DNA of 8,213 bases from SAR202 cluster bacterium (GTDB lineage: Bacteria; Chloroflexota; Dehalococcoidia; SAR202; GCA-002694895), in NCBI GenBank assembly GCA_009391605.1, contig VFGQ01000019.1, forward strand, positions 1-8,213, given 5' to 3'. The position numbers and the translations under genes were made by a program. How positions within the stretch are numbered: the first letter of the stretch is position 1; each line of letters begins with the position of its first letter. Of the stretch, positions 1-6,755 are shown in pieces. The notes beneath the pieces are model-generated. The model was not told the origin of the DNA. It ran no database searches and worked only from the letters and a program-made list of their open reading frames with translations.

Positions 1-198
1 AATTTAAGTATAAAATCTGATAATTATTCTCAGGATGATAGCGTTTATGAAAAAGTGTTTGTATTAAATACTAACGAAAGTTTTGTACTAGGATATAATG
101 AACATTACAGTACTGATAGTAGGCATTTTGGAGCTATTACCAATGATAATATTTTAGGAAAAGTAGTTTTAAGATATTATCCTTTTACAATATTTTAA
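1..198 (+). CDS. lepB: Signal peptidase I, C-terminal fragment (gene begins before the window)
   Basis: The frame is open from base 1 to the TAA at 196-198 and gives the last 65 residues of a protein. The pattern at visible residues 31-44, G-Y-N-E-H-Y-S-T-D-S-R-H-F-G, followed by an I-x-G-K segment and a closing R-Y-Y-P-F, is the box E region and C-terminal tail of type I signal peptidase. That membrane-anchored Ser/Lys protease removes signal peptides from exported proteins on the outer face of the cytoplasmic membrane. The catalytic Ser and Lys lie upstream and cannot be checked. Box E is normally G-D-N-R-x-x-S-x-D-S-R. Here Asp and Arg of G-D-N-R are Tyr and Glu, while the Ser, the later Asp and the S-R are kept. 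gatB starts 8 bases downstream, so the two genes are probably co-transcribed. The family call is confident; activity cannot be judged from this fragment. Confidence 0.82.
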   Translation, partial: NLSIKSDNYSQDDSVYEKVFVLNTNESFVLGYNEHYSTDSRHFGAITNDNILGKVVLRYYPFTIF

Positions 199-206
199 AA
201 AATAAT

Positions 207-1685
207 ATGGTAGATTTAAATATTAAGTATGAACCAGTTATTGGACTTGAAGTTCATGTGCAATTAGATACATTGAGTAAAATGTTTTGTAATTGCTCTG
301 TGGCACCATTTGAAAGCGAACCAAATACTTTTGTATGTAATATATGTATGGGATATCCAGGCACTTTACCTTTGATTAATGAAACAGCTATGAAAATGGT
401 TATCAAATCCGGATTAGCTATAGGTGGAAAAATAAATCAAAAAACAAGATTTGATAGAAAAAACTATCATTATCCTGATTTGATGAAGGGTTATCAAATT
501 TCTCAACTTAATTATCCGATTGTAATTGGAGGAGAAGTGGAAATTCCTTCCAAACCTGTAAAGAAAATATTATTAAATCGTATACATCTAGAGGAAGATA
601 CTGCTAAATTAACTCATGTTACCAGTTCAAATAAGCCTTCTTCATTAATAGATGTTAATAGATCAGGGACTCCATTGATGGAAGTTGTAACAGAGCCAGT
701 TATTTCTAACGCTCAGGAAGCTAGAAGTTATTTATTAGAACTACATTCTATATTTACAGAAATTGGTGTAACTAAAGGTAATTTAGAGCAAGGTCATTTT
801 AGATGTGATGCTAATGTTAGTTTAAAAGTAAAGAATTCGGATAAACTTGGTGAAAAAGTTGAAGTAAAGAATATGAATAGTTTCAGATCAGTTTTTAGAG
901 CTATTAATTATGAAATTGAAAGACAGACAGATGTTTTGACTTCAGGAGACAGAATTGTTCAAGAAACAAGAGGGTGGAATGAATCTAAAGGTACTACATT
1001 TTCTCAAAGATCAAAAGAATCAGCTCATGATTATAGATATTTTCCTGACCCAGATTTACCCAATATATATATAAATGATGAATTGTTAAATGAAATAAAA
1101 TTATCGTTACCTGAATTAAGAAACGATAGAATTAAATATATTAAGACAAACTATGATTTAAATGACCAGTCTATAAACATACTTTGTTCCAATCTTGATT
1201 TATATAATTTTTTCATGAACATTAGTCAAATAAATATAAGTGAAAAATTTAATATACATAACCAAGATTTGTCTAATTGGATAACAGAAGAAATGATTAA
1301 AGTTATTGATTCAAAAGAGATTTCTTATAATAAAATTAATGATTATATTAATCCAATATATTTACTTAGATTAATAAATATGACTAATGAAGGTGTGGTT
1401 AATAGAAATGGAAGCAGAGAAATATTAGCTTCTTTATGTGAATCTAAACTTTCTCCTGAAAAATTATTGGAATCAATGGGATTAACTAAAATTTCTGACT
1501 CTAAGGAATTAGATAATATTTGTGAAAAAGTAATAAAAGAAAACCAAAGTGCAGTCGATGATTACAAATCTGGAAAAGAAACTGCAATTAGATTTTTAGT
1601 AGGGCAGGTTATGAAAATGAGCAAGGGCAAAGCGGACCCAATTCAGACAGAATCAACATTATTAAAAATTATTAATATAAAATAA
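207..1685 (+). CDS. gatB: Aspartyl/glutamyl-tRNA(Asn/Gln) amidotransferase subunit B
   Basis: GatB is the tRNA-binding, ATP-using subunit of GatCAB. The complex converts misacylated Glu-tRNA(Gln), and often Asp-tRNA(Asn), to the correct amide using ammonia supplied by GatA. The 492-residue protein is close to the usual length of about 475-480. The N-terminal catalytic domain shows YEPVIGLEVHVQL (8-20), a C-x-C / C-x-x-C set (C28, C30, C44, C47) that is likely a zinc site, FDRKNYHYPDL-x-KGYQISQ (82-100), HLEEDT (126-131), DVNRSGTPLMEV (148-159), then an EVKNMNSFR motif and a DYRYFPDPDLP motif. The C-terminal third is the helical tail domain with YKSGKE and FLVGQVMKMSKGKADP. Small departures are M93 where P is usual (PDLPKGYQ) and A132 where G is usual (EEDTGK). 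The ATG at 207 places the conserved YEPVIGLE at residue 8, as expected, but has no clear Shine-Dalgarno. gatA and gatC are not in this window. Confidence 0.97.
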   Translation: MVDLNIKYEPVIGLEVHVQLDTLSKMFCNCSVAPFESEPNTFVCNICMGYPGTLPLINETAMKMVIKSGLAIGGKINQKTRFDRKNYHYPDLMKGYQISQLNYPIVIGGEVEIPSKPVKKILLNRIHLEEDTAKLTHVTSSNKPSSLIDVNRSGTPLMEVVTEPVISNAQEARSYLLELHSIFTEIGVTKGNLEQGHFRCDANVSLKVKNSDKLGEKVEVKNMNSFRSVFRAINYEIERQTDVLTSGDRIVQETRGWNESKGTTFSQRSKESAHDYRYFPDPDLPNIYINDELLNEIKLSLPELRNDRIKYIKTNYDLNDQSINILCSNLDLYNFFMNISQINISEKFNIHNQDLSNWITEEMIKVIDSKEISYNKINDYINPIYLLRLINMTNEGVVNRNGSREILASLCESKLSPEKLLESMGLTKISDSKELDNICEKVIKENQSAVDDYKSGKETAIRFLVGQVMKMSKGKADPIQTESTLLKIINIK

Positions 1686-1692
1686 ATATCAT

Positions 1693-2649
1693 ATGAATAA
1701 TATTCTGAAATCTGTCAATATTTGTACTATAGGTGGAGGTACTGGTTCTTCTGTTTTGTTAAGAGGATTGAAAAATTGTTCGGATTTTTTAACAGCAATT
1801 GTAACTGTTTCAGATGATGGTGGAAGTTCAGGTATATTGAGGAAGGAATTAGGTGTTTTACCTCCTGGGGATTTTAGAAATTGTGTTGCAGCTTTAAGTG
1901 ATTCCGAAAGTATTATAAAAGAATTATTTGATTATCGATTTGATCAAGGAAAAAGTTTGAAAGGACATAGTTTGGGTAATTTGTTAATAGCTGCTATGTC
2001 AGATATCACAGGAAATTTTGAAGAAGGACTTTATCAATCTGCAAAAATATTAGGTGCAAAAGGTACTGTATTACCTTCTTCATTGGAAGATATAGTTTTG
2101 CAAGCAAAATTAACGGATGGATCATTAGTTAACGGAGAATCATTAATTCCATTAAAAGAAGGTAAAATATCTTCTGTACATTTAAATCCAGCATCAGCAA
2201 AAGGATCTGTTAGTACCATAAATGCTTTAAAAAAAGCAGATCTTATTATTGTTGGCCCAGGAAGCTTGTACACTAGTGTGATTCCACCTTTGTTAGTTCA
2301 AGATTTATTACATGTAATAAAAGAATCTTCTGCATTAAAAATTTATATTTGTAATGTGGCTACCCAAAAAGGTGAAACAGATGGATATAGTGTATATGAT
2401 CATATAGTTGCAATAGAAGAACATACATATAAAGATATATTTGATTATATAATTGCTGATAAAAATTATAATATTCCTATAGTTTCACATGAAGAAGAAC
2501 CAATTAAAATTAGTCAAAATGATCATGATAATGCTAAAGTATTACAATTTGATATTAAATCAACAGAACATTCTTTAAGGCATGACTCAAATAAGTTGTC
2601 TAACAGTATAAAAAAGATATACAATCTATGGATTAATTCTAGCAATTAG
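1693..2649 (+). CDS. yvcK: YvcK/CofD-like family protein (gluconeogenesis factor, cell-wall/morphology regulator)
   Basis: The 318-residue protein is a full-length member of the YvcK branch of the CofD (2-phospho-L-lactate transferase) fold. B. subtilis YvcK is almost the same length. Visible signatures are the glycine-rich nucleotide-binding loop IGGGTGSSVLLRGLK (13-27), TVSDDGGSSGILR (38-50), PPGDFRNCVAAL (57-68), YRF followed by LKGHSLGNLLIAAM (89-102), and VGPGSLYTSVIPPLLV (from residue 187). In characterised relatives these cytoplasmic proteins bind UDP-sugars such as UDP-N-acetylglucosamine and are needed for normal cell shape or growth on gluconeogenic carbon sources. They are not thought to make F420, so a cofD label would mislead. 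The ATG lies 7 bases after the gatB stop, without an obvious Shine-Dalgarno, which suggests coupled translation in a gatB-yvcK-secG unit. The usual Firmicutes partners rapZ and whiA are not adjacent. The stop is TAG. Confidence 0.93.
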   Translation: MNNILKSVNICTIGGGTGSSVLLRGLKNCSDFLTAIVTVSDDGGSSGILRKELGVLPPGDFRNCVAALSDSESIIKELFDYRFDQGKSLKGHSLGNLLIAAMSDITGNFEEGLYQSAKILGAKGTVLPSSLEDIVLQAKLTDGSLVNGESLIPLKEGKISSVHLNPASAKGSVSTINALKKADLIIVGPGSLYTSVIPPLLVQDLLHVIKESSALKIYICNVATQKGETDGYSVYDHIVAIEEHTYKDIFDYIIADKNYNIPIVSHEEEPIKISQNDHDNAKVLQFDIKSTEHSLRHDSNKLSNSIKKIYNLWINSSN

Positions 2650-2653
2650 TTAT

Positions 2654-2658
2654 AAAGG
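2654..2658 (+). promoter_or_regulatory. Shine-Dalgarno site deciding the TTG start of secG
   Basis: The AAAGG at 2654-2658, just after the yvcK stop (2647-2649), lies 7 bases before the TTG at 2666. An in-frame TAA at 2660-2662 blocks any earlier start, and no ATG precedes the first membrane segment. This is one of only two convincing Shine-Dalgarno sequences in the window, and it accompanies the one gene with a non-ATG start. Confidence 0.6.
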
Positions 2659-2665
2659 TTAAGTT

Positions 2666-2881
2666 TTGGATAAAATATTTTTAATATTACAATTGATCAC
2701 ATCGATTTTTTTGATTGTTATTATACTTATTCAGGTACGTGGACAAAGTGTAAATATATTTGGGGGTGGTGGAGATAATTTTCGAACAAGAAGAGGTTTT
2801 GAGAAAATTTTATTTCAATTAACTATAATAGTTTCAGTGATTTTTGTTTCATTGGGGTTAATAAACGCCGCACTTTCATAA
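2666..2881 (+). CDS. secG: Preprotein translocase subunit SecG (TTG start)
   Basis: SecG is the small accessory subunit of the SecYEG channel and assists SecA-driven protein export across the cytoplasmic membrane. The 71-residue product matches the family in size and layout. It has a first membrane helix at about residues 4-23 that ends in the typical ILIQ. A hydrophilic glycine-rich loop follows (24-47) with G-x-x-V, FGGGG (32-36) and RTRRGFEK (40-47). A second helix lies at about 48-69 and begins with L-x-x-x-T. The start codon is TTG, supported by AAAGG 7 bases upstream, an in-frame stop just before it, and the position of the first helix. The gene follows yvcK by 16 bases and ends 4 bases from the convergent cysS stop. 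The RRG-EK loop resembles SecG proteins I associate with Chloroflexota, but that is recollection rather than a search. Confidence 0.93.
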   Translation: MDKIFLILQLITSIFLIVIILIQVRGQSVNIFGGGGDNFRTRRGFEKILFQLTIIVSVIFVSLGLINAALS

Positions 2882-2885
2882 TCTA

Positions 2886-4265
2886 TTATTGAATAGTCCA
2901 TTCTGTTCCATTTCTTGAATCTAGTAAACTGATTCCTTTCGACAACAATTCTTTTCTTACAGCATCTGCATCAGAGAAATTTTTGAGTTTTCTATATTTG
3001 TTTCTTAATTCAATTTGAGATTTTATCCATTTTTGGTCAACCTTATCAAAATTAATTTTTTTATCATTTATCCTTTCTTCATTTATATTTATACCTAATA
3101 TTTCTAAAAGATTATTTAAATCTACCTGAGCTTTTTTTATGTTTAGATTTTGCGTATTTGCCTGGTTAATTGCTTTTGATAATTCAAATATTGTACCAAG
3201 AGCCATTGATGTATTCAGATCGCTTTGCATAGCATCATGAAAATTTTTAACAAATGTAGAAGTATTTAAATGATCAACATTTTCAGATGATTTCAATTGT
3301 GAAGTGTTTTTTAATCTCATAATTGCTCGCTCATTGGAAGCAATCAAATCGGTATTGTATTCTAAAGGATTTTTATAATTACCACTTATAAAAAACATTC
3401 TTATTGCAGCGGCTGAAAATTGATTTAACAAATGATCAATTGTAATTATATTTCCTAATGATTTACTCATTTTTTCAGATTTGAGATTTATAAGCCCATT
3501 ATGCATCCAAATATTAGAGAATGGCGGATTATTAGTGAAAGCTTCTGATTGAGCAATTTCGTTTTCATGGTGTGGAAATATTAGATCCCTGCCACCACCA
3601 TGAATATCAATGTTTTGACCCAAATATTTCATAGACATAGCAGAGCATTCTATATGCCATCCAGGCCTTCCTTCCCCCCATGGGCTTTCCCATCCTGGTT
3701 CATTTCCTGTTTTAGTTTTCCATAATGCGAAATCCATAGGATTTTCTTTTCGTTCATCAATTTCAATTCTAGCTCCCGCTAGCATTTCATCAAAATTCCT
3801 TTTACTTAATTTACCATAGGTTTTAAATTTTTCAACTCTGAAGAAACAATCCCCATCAATCTCATAGGCCATATCTTTTGATATCAGCGTTTCAATCATA
3901 TTTATCATTTCTTTAATTTCTTCAGTAGCTTTTGGAGAATAATCTGGTTTGAGCACATTTAGTTTGCTAAGAGCAGATAAATGTTTGTTAATAAATTTTG
4001 TAGATATTGTTTTGATATCAGAGTTATTTTCTTTGGCAGCTTTGATTAATTTATCATCTATATCTGTAAAGTTTTGAACATATGTAACATTTTGTTTATT
4101 TGCTAACAAATATTTTCTTAATGTATCAAATATAACTGCAGACATAGCATGACCTATATGGGATTCGGAATAAGGAGTAATTCCGCAAACATAGATTTTA
4201 ATTTTCTTATTTTCAGATAAATTGATATTTTTTCTTTTATTATCTAATGTGTCAAATAAATTCAT
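2886..4265 (-). CDS. cysS: Cysteinyl-tRNA synthetase
   Basis: This class I aminoacyl-tRNA synthetase charges tRNA(Cys) with cysteine in the cytoplasm. At 459 residues it has the normal bacterial length. The active-site signatures are an exact HIGH motif (H36-I-G-H39) after CGITPY, and KMSKS at 265-269 followed by LGN. The four zinc ligands that recognise the cysteine thiol are all present by alignment with the E. coli enzyme: C27, C207 (in WHIECSAM), H232 and E236 (in FPHHENE). The C-terminal tRNA-binding part carries the expected RNKYRKLKNFSDADAVRKEL and GTEW motifs. The ATG overlaps the ispF stop by one base (TAATG), so translation is probably coupled to ispF. No independent Shine-Dalgarno is seen. 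The ispD-ispF-cysS order recalls the Firmicutes ispD-ispF-gltX-cysE-cysS cluster, but here gltX and cysE are absent. The mycothiol ligase MshC is an unlikely alternative given full length and the complete C-terminal domain. Confidence 0.97.
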   Translation of the reverse strand: MNLFDTLDNKRKNINLSENKKIKIYVCGITPYSESHIGHAMSAVIFDTLRKYLLANKQNVTYVQNFTDIDDKLIKAAKENNSDIKTISTKFINKHLSALSKLNVLKPDYSPKATEEIKEMINMIETLISKDMAYEIDGDCFFRVEKFKTYGKLSKRNFDEMLAGARIEIDERKENPMDFALWKTKTGNEPGWESPWGEGRPGWHIECSAMSMKYLGQNIDIHGGGRDLIFPHHENEIAQSEAFTNNPPFSNIWMHNGLINLKSEKMSKSLGNIITIDHLLNQFSAAAIRMFFISGNYKNPLEYNTDLIASNERAIMRLKNTSQLKSSENVDHLNTSTFVKNFHDAMQSDLNTSMALGTIFELSKAINQANTQNLNIKKAQVDLNNLLEILGININEERINDKKINFDKVDQKWIKSQIELRNKYRKLKNFSDADAVRKELLSKGISLLDSRNGTEWTIQ

Positions 4266-4738
4266 TATTTTTTAAAAATACTACAAATTGCTAATGCTGA
4301 TATTCCTTCGTTTTTCCCTATAAAACCAAGCCCATCAGTAGATTTACCTTTTATATTAATTTTATTAGTGTTAAGTTTTAAAGTTTCAGATATTTTAGAT
4401 TTCATCATATTAGAATAATTAAATATTTTGAATTTTTCACATATAATTGTAGAGTCAATATTGTTTATTATCCATCCGTTTTGCTTAATGATGTTATCTA
4501 TTTTTTTTAACATTTGTAAGCTTGAATATATTAATTCTGTTGAATCATTAAAAAAATGTCCCATATCACCTAAATTTGCTGCACCTAATAGTGAATCTAT
4601 AATTGCATGCGTTAATACATCTGCATCACTATCGCCTTCTAAGCTATAATTTTTGCTTATAATAATTCCTCCCAAAATAAGATCTCCACCTTTTTTAAGC
4701 TTATGAACATCTAGTCCAATTCCGTATGAATTAATCAT
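4265..4738 (-). CDS. ispF: 2-C-methyl-D-erythritol 2,4-cyclodiphosphate synthase
   Basis: IspF catalyses the fifth step of the MEP isoprenoid pathway. It cyclises CDP-methylerythritol 2-phosphate to methylerythritol cyclodiphosphate with release of CMP, and is normally a zinc-dependent cytoplasmic trimer. The 157-residue length is typical. The metal-site pattern D-x-H is D10 and H12 within YGIGLDVH, and the third ligand is H45 in SDADVLTHA. DSLLGAANLGDMGHFF, NIDSTIICE and STDGLGFIGKNEGI complete the family pattern. Two details differ from the commonest sequence. The residue before SDAD is D37, where His is usual (HSDGD in E. coli), and the C-terminal T-T-E-x-LGF is S-T-D-G-LGF. The start ATG lies inside the end of ispD (8-base overlap) and the stop overlaps the cysS start, so the three genes are tightly coupled. 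IspD and IspF are consecutive in the operon but not fused. Confidence 0.96.
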   Translation of the reverse strand: MINSYGIGLDVHKLKKGGDLILGGIIISKNYSLEGDSDADVLTHAIIDSLLGAANLGDMGHFFNDSTELIYSSLQMLKKIDNIIKQNGWIINNIDSTIICEKFKIFNYSNMMKSKISETLKLNTNKINIKGKSTDGLGFIGKNEGISALAICSIFKK

Positions 4739-5426
4739 TGGTGTTTAATATTTGATGAATTGATTTTAATAAAAGTATATCTTCATTTGATGTCAATTTT
4801 ATATTATATTTAGATCCCTTGAAAACGTATGGATTGGATCCATTTTCTAATATTAATTCTGGTACATCATTAAAAGTAAATTTTATTTTATTTTTTTCGG
4901 CATATTTAATAGCATCATATAATATTTTAGTTTTGTATGCTTGTGGGGTTTGTGATGATACTAATTTACTTCTATCTATTTGTTTGGATAAAGTATAAGA
5001 ATCTTGAGATAAATATGAAGAGTCAACATGTTTGATCACTGGTACAGCAGTCCCATGTTTTTTGGCTATATTTACACTTTCAGAAATCAAATTATTATTA
5101 ATAAAAGGCCTGGCTGCATCATGGATTATTGTAATTTCAGATGAAGTAATTGTCTTAAATGCATTCATAAAAGATGCAAACCTAGAGTCACTACCTTCTA
5201 CAACATTAAATGGTTTTTTGTATTGGTTAATTGAAATAATTGATTTTATTTTACTTGAATTTTTTTTTGATGTTACTATAGTTACATGATCAATCAATTT
5301 ATGTTTGAATAAAGTTTCTATAGAATATTCAACAATCATTTTCCCAGATAATTCAAATGTTAATTTATCTTTACCCTGCATTCTGGCAGAATGACCTGCA
5401 GCAAGTAAAATCGCACAATTTTTCAT
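4731..5426 (-). CDS. ispD: 2-C-methyl-D-erythritol 4-phosphate cytidylyltransferase
   Basis: IspD transfers CMP from CTP to methylerythritol 4-phosphate, the third step of the MEP pathway. It has a nucleotidyltransferase (Rossmann-like) fold and is normally a cytoplasmic dimer. The 231-residue protein has the usual length. Motifs in order are ILLAAGHSARMQGKDK (6-21), with R15 and K21 matching the CTP-binding Arg and Lys; IHDAARPF (101-108); DRSKL followed by QTPQAYK; and NIKLTSNED near the C-terminus, with K210 matching the substrate-binding Lys213 of E. coli. The usual D-T pair in the middle of the protein is D135-S136, a conservative change. The usual T-D-D is F-N-D, which is less typical. 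The gene is first in an ispD-ispF-cysS unit and has a plausible promoter just upstream. The ATG at 5426 sits immediately before the first strand, with no visible Shine-Dalgarno. A different sugar-nucleotide transferase is unlikely given the ispF neighbour. Confidence 0.95.
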   Translation of the reverse strand: MKNCAILLAAGHSARMQGKDKLTFELSGKMIVEYSIETLFKHKLIDHVTIVTSKKNSSKIKSIISINQYKKPFNVVEGSDSRFASFMNAFKTITSSEITIIHDAARPFINNNLISESVNIAKKHGTAVPVIKHVDSSYLSQDSYTLSKQIDRSKLVSSQTPQAYKTKILYDAIKYAEKNKIKFTFNDVPELILENGSNPYVFKGSKYNIKLTSNEDILLLKSIHQILNTND

Positions 5427-5459
5427 TTATAAATATTTATTTTTTGTTATCTAGTTTAT

Positions 5460-5488
5460 ATTATAGTAGTTGAATTAAATATAGTTAA
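5460..5488 (-). promoter_or_regulatory. Putative sigma70-type promoter for ispD-ispF-cysS
   Basis: Read on the minus strand, TTAACT (5488-5483) and a perfect TATAAT (5465-5460) are separated by 17 bases, the ideal spacing. The -35 box matches the TTGACA consensus at 4 of 6 positions. Transcription would start near 5453, giving a leader of about 27 bases before the ispD ATG. In such AT-rich DNA, -10-like hexamers occur often by chance. The support comes from the spacing, the exact -10 box and the location between divergent genes. Confidence 0.45.
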
Positions 5489-5491
5489 GGA
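5487..5491 (+). promoter_or_regulatory. Shine-Dalgarno site of the EVE-domain gene
   Basis: AAGGA lies 10 bases before the ATG at 5502, a slightly long but workable spacing. It supports this start, which puts the family-typical Tyr-Trp pair at residues 4-5. The site overlaps the -35 box proposed for the divergent ispD promoter. I could not identify a good plus-strand -35/-10 pair for this gene; the best -10-like sequence is TATAGT at 5462-5467, without a recognisable -35. Confidence 0.5.
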
Positions 5492-5501
5492 AATTATAAG
5501 A

Positions 5502-5933
5502 ATGATAAATTATTGGATGGTTTCAATTCCGCAATCAAAATATGAAATATTTATAAAAAATAAAGATAAGCAAATAGAATTTACTAAAAAGTATCAAAAA
5601 AGAGTAAAAAGAATGGAACTTGATGATCGTATGATTATTTATATCAAGGATATAAAAAAATGGATTTTAAGCGCAACCATAATTAGCCCTGCTAAAAATA
5701 TAATTAAATCAAGATGGGCTGATGATATTGCAGATTATATTTATGGTGTTAATTTAAATATTGATAAACAATTAGATGAATCTAATGCAATTGATGCAAC
5801 ATATATTGCACCTTCTTTGGAATATATGAAAAAATGGTTGCCATATCATTGGGAATTGGCTTTTTATGAAAGTATGCATATTTTGTCTTCACGAGATTTC
5901 AAACTTATAGAATCAGAAATGAATAAGGAATAG
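5502..5933 (+). CDS. EVE (PUA-like) domain protein
   Basis: This 143-residue protein looks like a single EVE domain, a PUA-like fold that in characterised members binds nucleic acids, often with modified bases. It starts with the typical beta strand INYWMVSIP (2-10). A basic segment (29-37) leads into RMELDDRMIIYI (37-48), the counterpart of the family's R-M-x-x-G-D-x-I-x-Y-Y turn, then SATI (57-60). Near the C-terminus are LEYMKKW (106-112), HWELAF (116-121) and DFKLIESEM (132-140), matching the family's closing strands and the I-x-x-x-D-F-x-x-I motif. The usual Gly-Asp of the turn is Asp-Asp (41-42). There is no signal peptide or membrane segment, so it is probably cytoplasmic. It is a lone gene between two minus-strand operons, and its TAG stop is 2 bases from the end of the tatD gene. 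No restriction or helicase gene is nearby. The exact substrate is unknown. The fold call rests on remembered family patterns and is fairly good; the function remains open. Confidence 0.78.
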   Translation: MINYWMVSIPQSKYEIFIKNKDKQIEFTKKYQKRVKRMELDDRMIIYIKDIKKWILSATIISPAKNIIKSRWADDIADYIYGVNLNIDKQLDESNAIDATYIAPSLEYMKKWLPYHWELAFYESMHILSSRDFKLIESEMNKE

Positions 5934-5935
5934 AA

Positions 5936-6754
5936 TTATATAATCCCATATGACAAATGTTCTTTCATTAGCCAATTAGATCCATTTTTTAACATATTAA
6001 ATGTGTTATTAAATATATGCTCAGTAGTATTTTCGATATTTTCACACTTTATTTTACTAATTTTATCTATGATTAAATTACAATCTTTTGGCTCTGTCCA
6101 TTTACTTCTGTTTTTTTTAAAAGGTTGAGGAGCTGAATCTGTTTCTACAATAATATTATTTATATTAGTAGAATTTATTACATTTTCTAATTTCTTTATT
6201 CTGAGTAAAGGTTTTCCAATAGATATTTTAAATCCCATAGATTCTAATTCAGAAGCTATTTTATTATTTGACTGGAAATAATGCATTGCCCCTCCTACTT
6301 CATATGCCCGTTCTTCTTTTAATATTCTTATTGTTTCATCTGCACAAAATCGGGAATGAAAAATAATTGGTTTATTTAATTCTCTGGCAATCCCTATCTG
6401 TTTTCTGAATGCTTTGTATTGAATTTCTCTTGGAGGTGAATTAGTTTGGAAATCTAATCCTATTTCGCTAATGACAAGAATCTTTTTATTATTTGTGATT
6501 AGCTTATACATTTGTTCTATTTCGGACTTATTTAATTCTTTAGTTAGATTCTGAGGGTGAAATCCTATTCCCCCAAAAACATTAGGGTATTTTTTTGTCA
6601 TTAGATCAATTGATTTTGCACTTGTAATGTCAACAGAAGCATCAATTATTGATGTTATTCCATTTTGCTTAGCTCTATTTATTAGAATAGGTATTTCTTT
6701 GGAATCATATGAATTTAAATGCGTGTGGGAATCGATTATAGGAATCTTAATCAT
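5936..6754 (-). CDS. tatD: TatD-family metal-dependent hydrolase (putative DNase)
   Basis: TatD proteins are TIM-barrel metallo-hydrolases of the amidohydrolase superfamily; several have Mg-dependent DNase activity. The 272-residue product matches the family length of about 260. All the metal-site motifs are present: DSHTH with H10 and H12, E97 in SEIGLDF, H133 in IIFHSR, H158 in MHYF and D206 in ETDSAP. The chosen start is the ATG at 6754. It leaves one base after the sufU stop and puts the first metal motif at residue 8, as in the family. A frame extension to 6805 would add 17 residues and overlap sufU by 50 bases, which is less likely. Unusual details are the HYF in place of H-C-F and WTEPKDCN in place of the common R-N-E-P segment. 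It is the last gene of a sufS-sufU-tatD unit. A role in Fe-S assembly is not implied, since tatD genes sit in many contexts. The family is certain; the substrate, and whether this is orthologous to E. coli TatD or YcfH, is not. Confidence 0.92.
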   Translation of the reverse strand: MIKIPIIDSHTHLNSYDSKEIPILINRAKQNGITSIIDASVDITSAKSIDLMTKKYPNVFGGIGFHPQNLTKELNKSEIEQMYKLITNNKKILVISEIGLDFQTNSPPREIQYKAFRKQIGIARELNKPIIFHSRFCADETIRILKEERAYEVGGAMHYFQSNNKIASELESMGFKISIGKPLLRIKKLENVINSTNINNIIVETDSAPQPFKKNRSKWTEPKDCNLIIDKISKIKCENIENTTEHIFNNTFNMLKNGSNWLMKEHLSYGII

Positions 6755-6755
6755 A

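Noticed and set aside
2034..2273. Open frame on the minus strand inside yvcK
   Set aside because: The plus-strand frame encodes conserved YvcK motifs across this span. The reverse frame matches nothing I know and is a by-product of codon use.
2883..2896. Inverted repeat CTATT-ATTG-AATAG as a bidirectional terminator between secG and cysS
   Set aside because: The stem is only 5 bp with one G-C pair and no following T-run, so it is too weak to call in AT-rich DNA.
4428..5289. Plus-strand open frames opposite ispF (4428-4649) and ispD (5032-5289)
   Set aside because: The minus-strand frames carry conserved catalytic motifs. The opposite frames are hydrophobic shadows without a ribosome site.
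5935..5944. Ten-base palindrome ATTATATAAT at the end of the EVE gene
   Set aside because: It is pure A/T in an AT-rich genome, overlaps the tatD stop, and is expected by chance.
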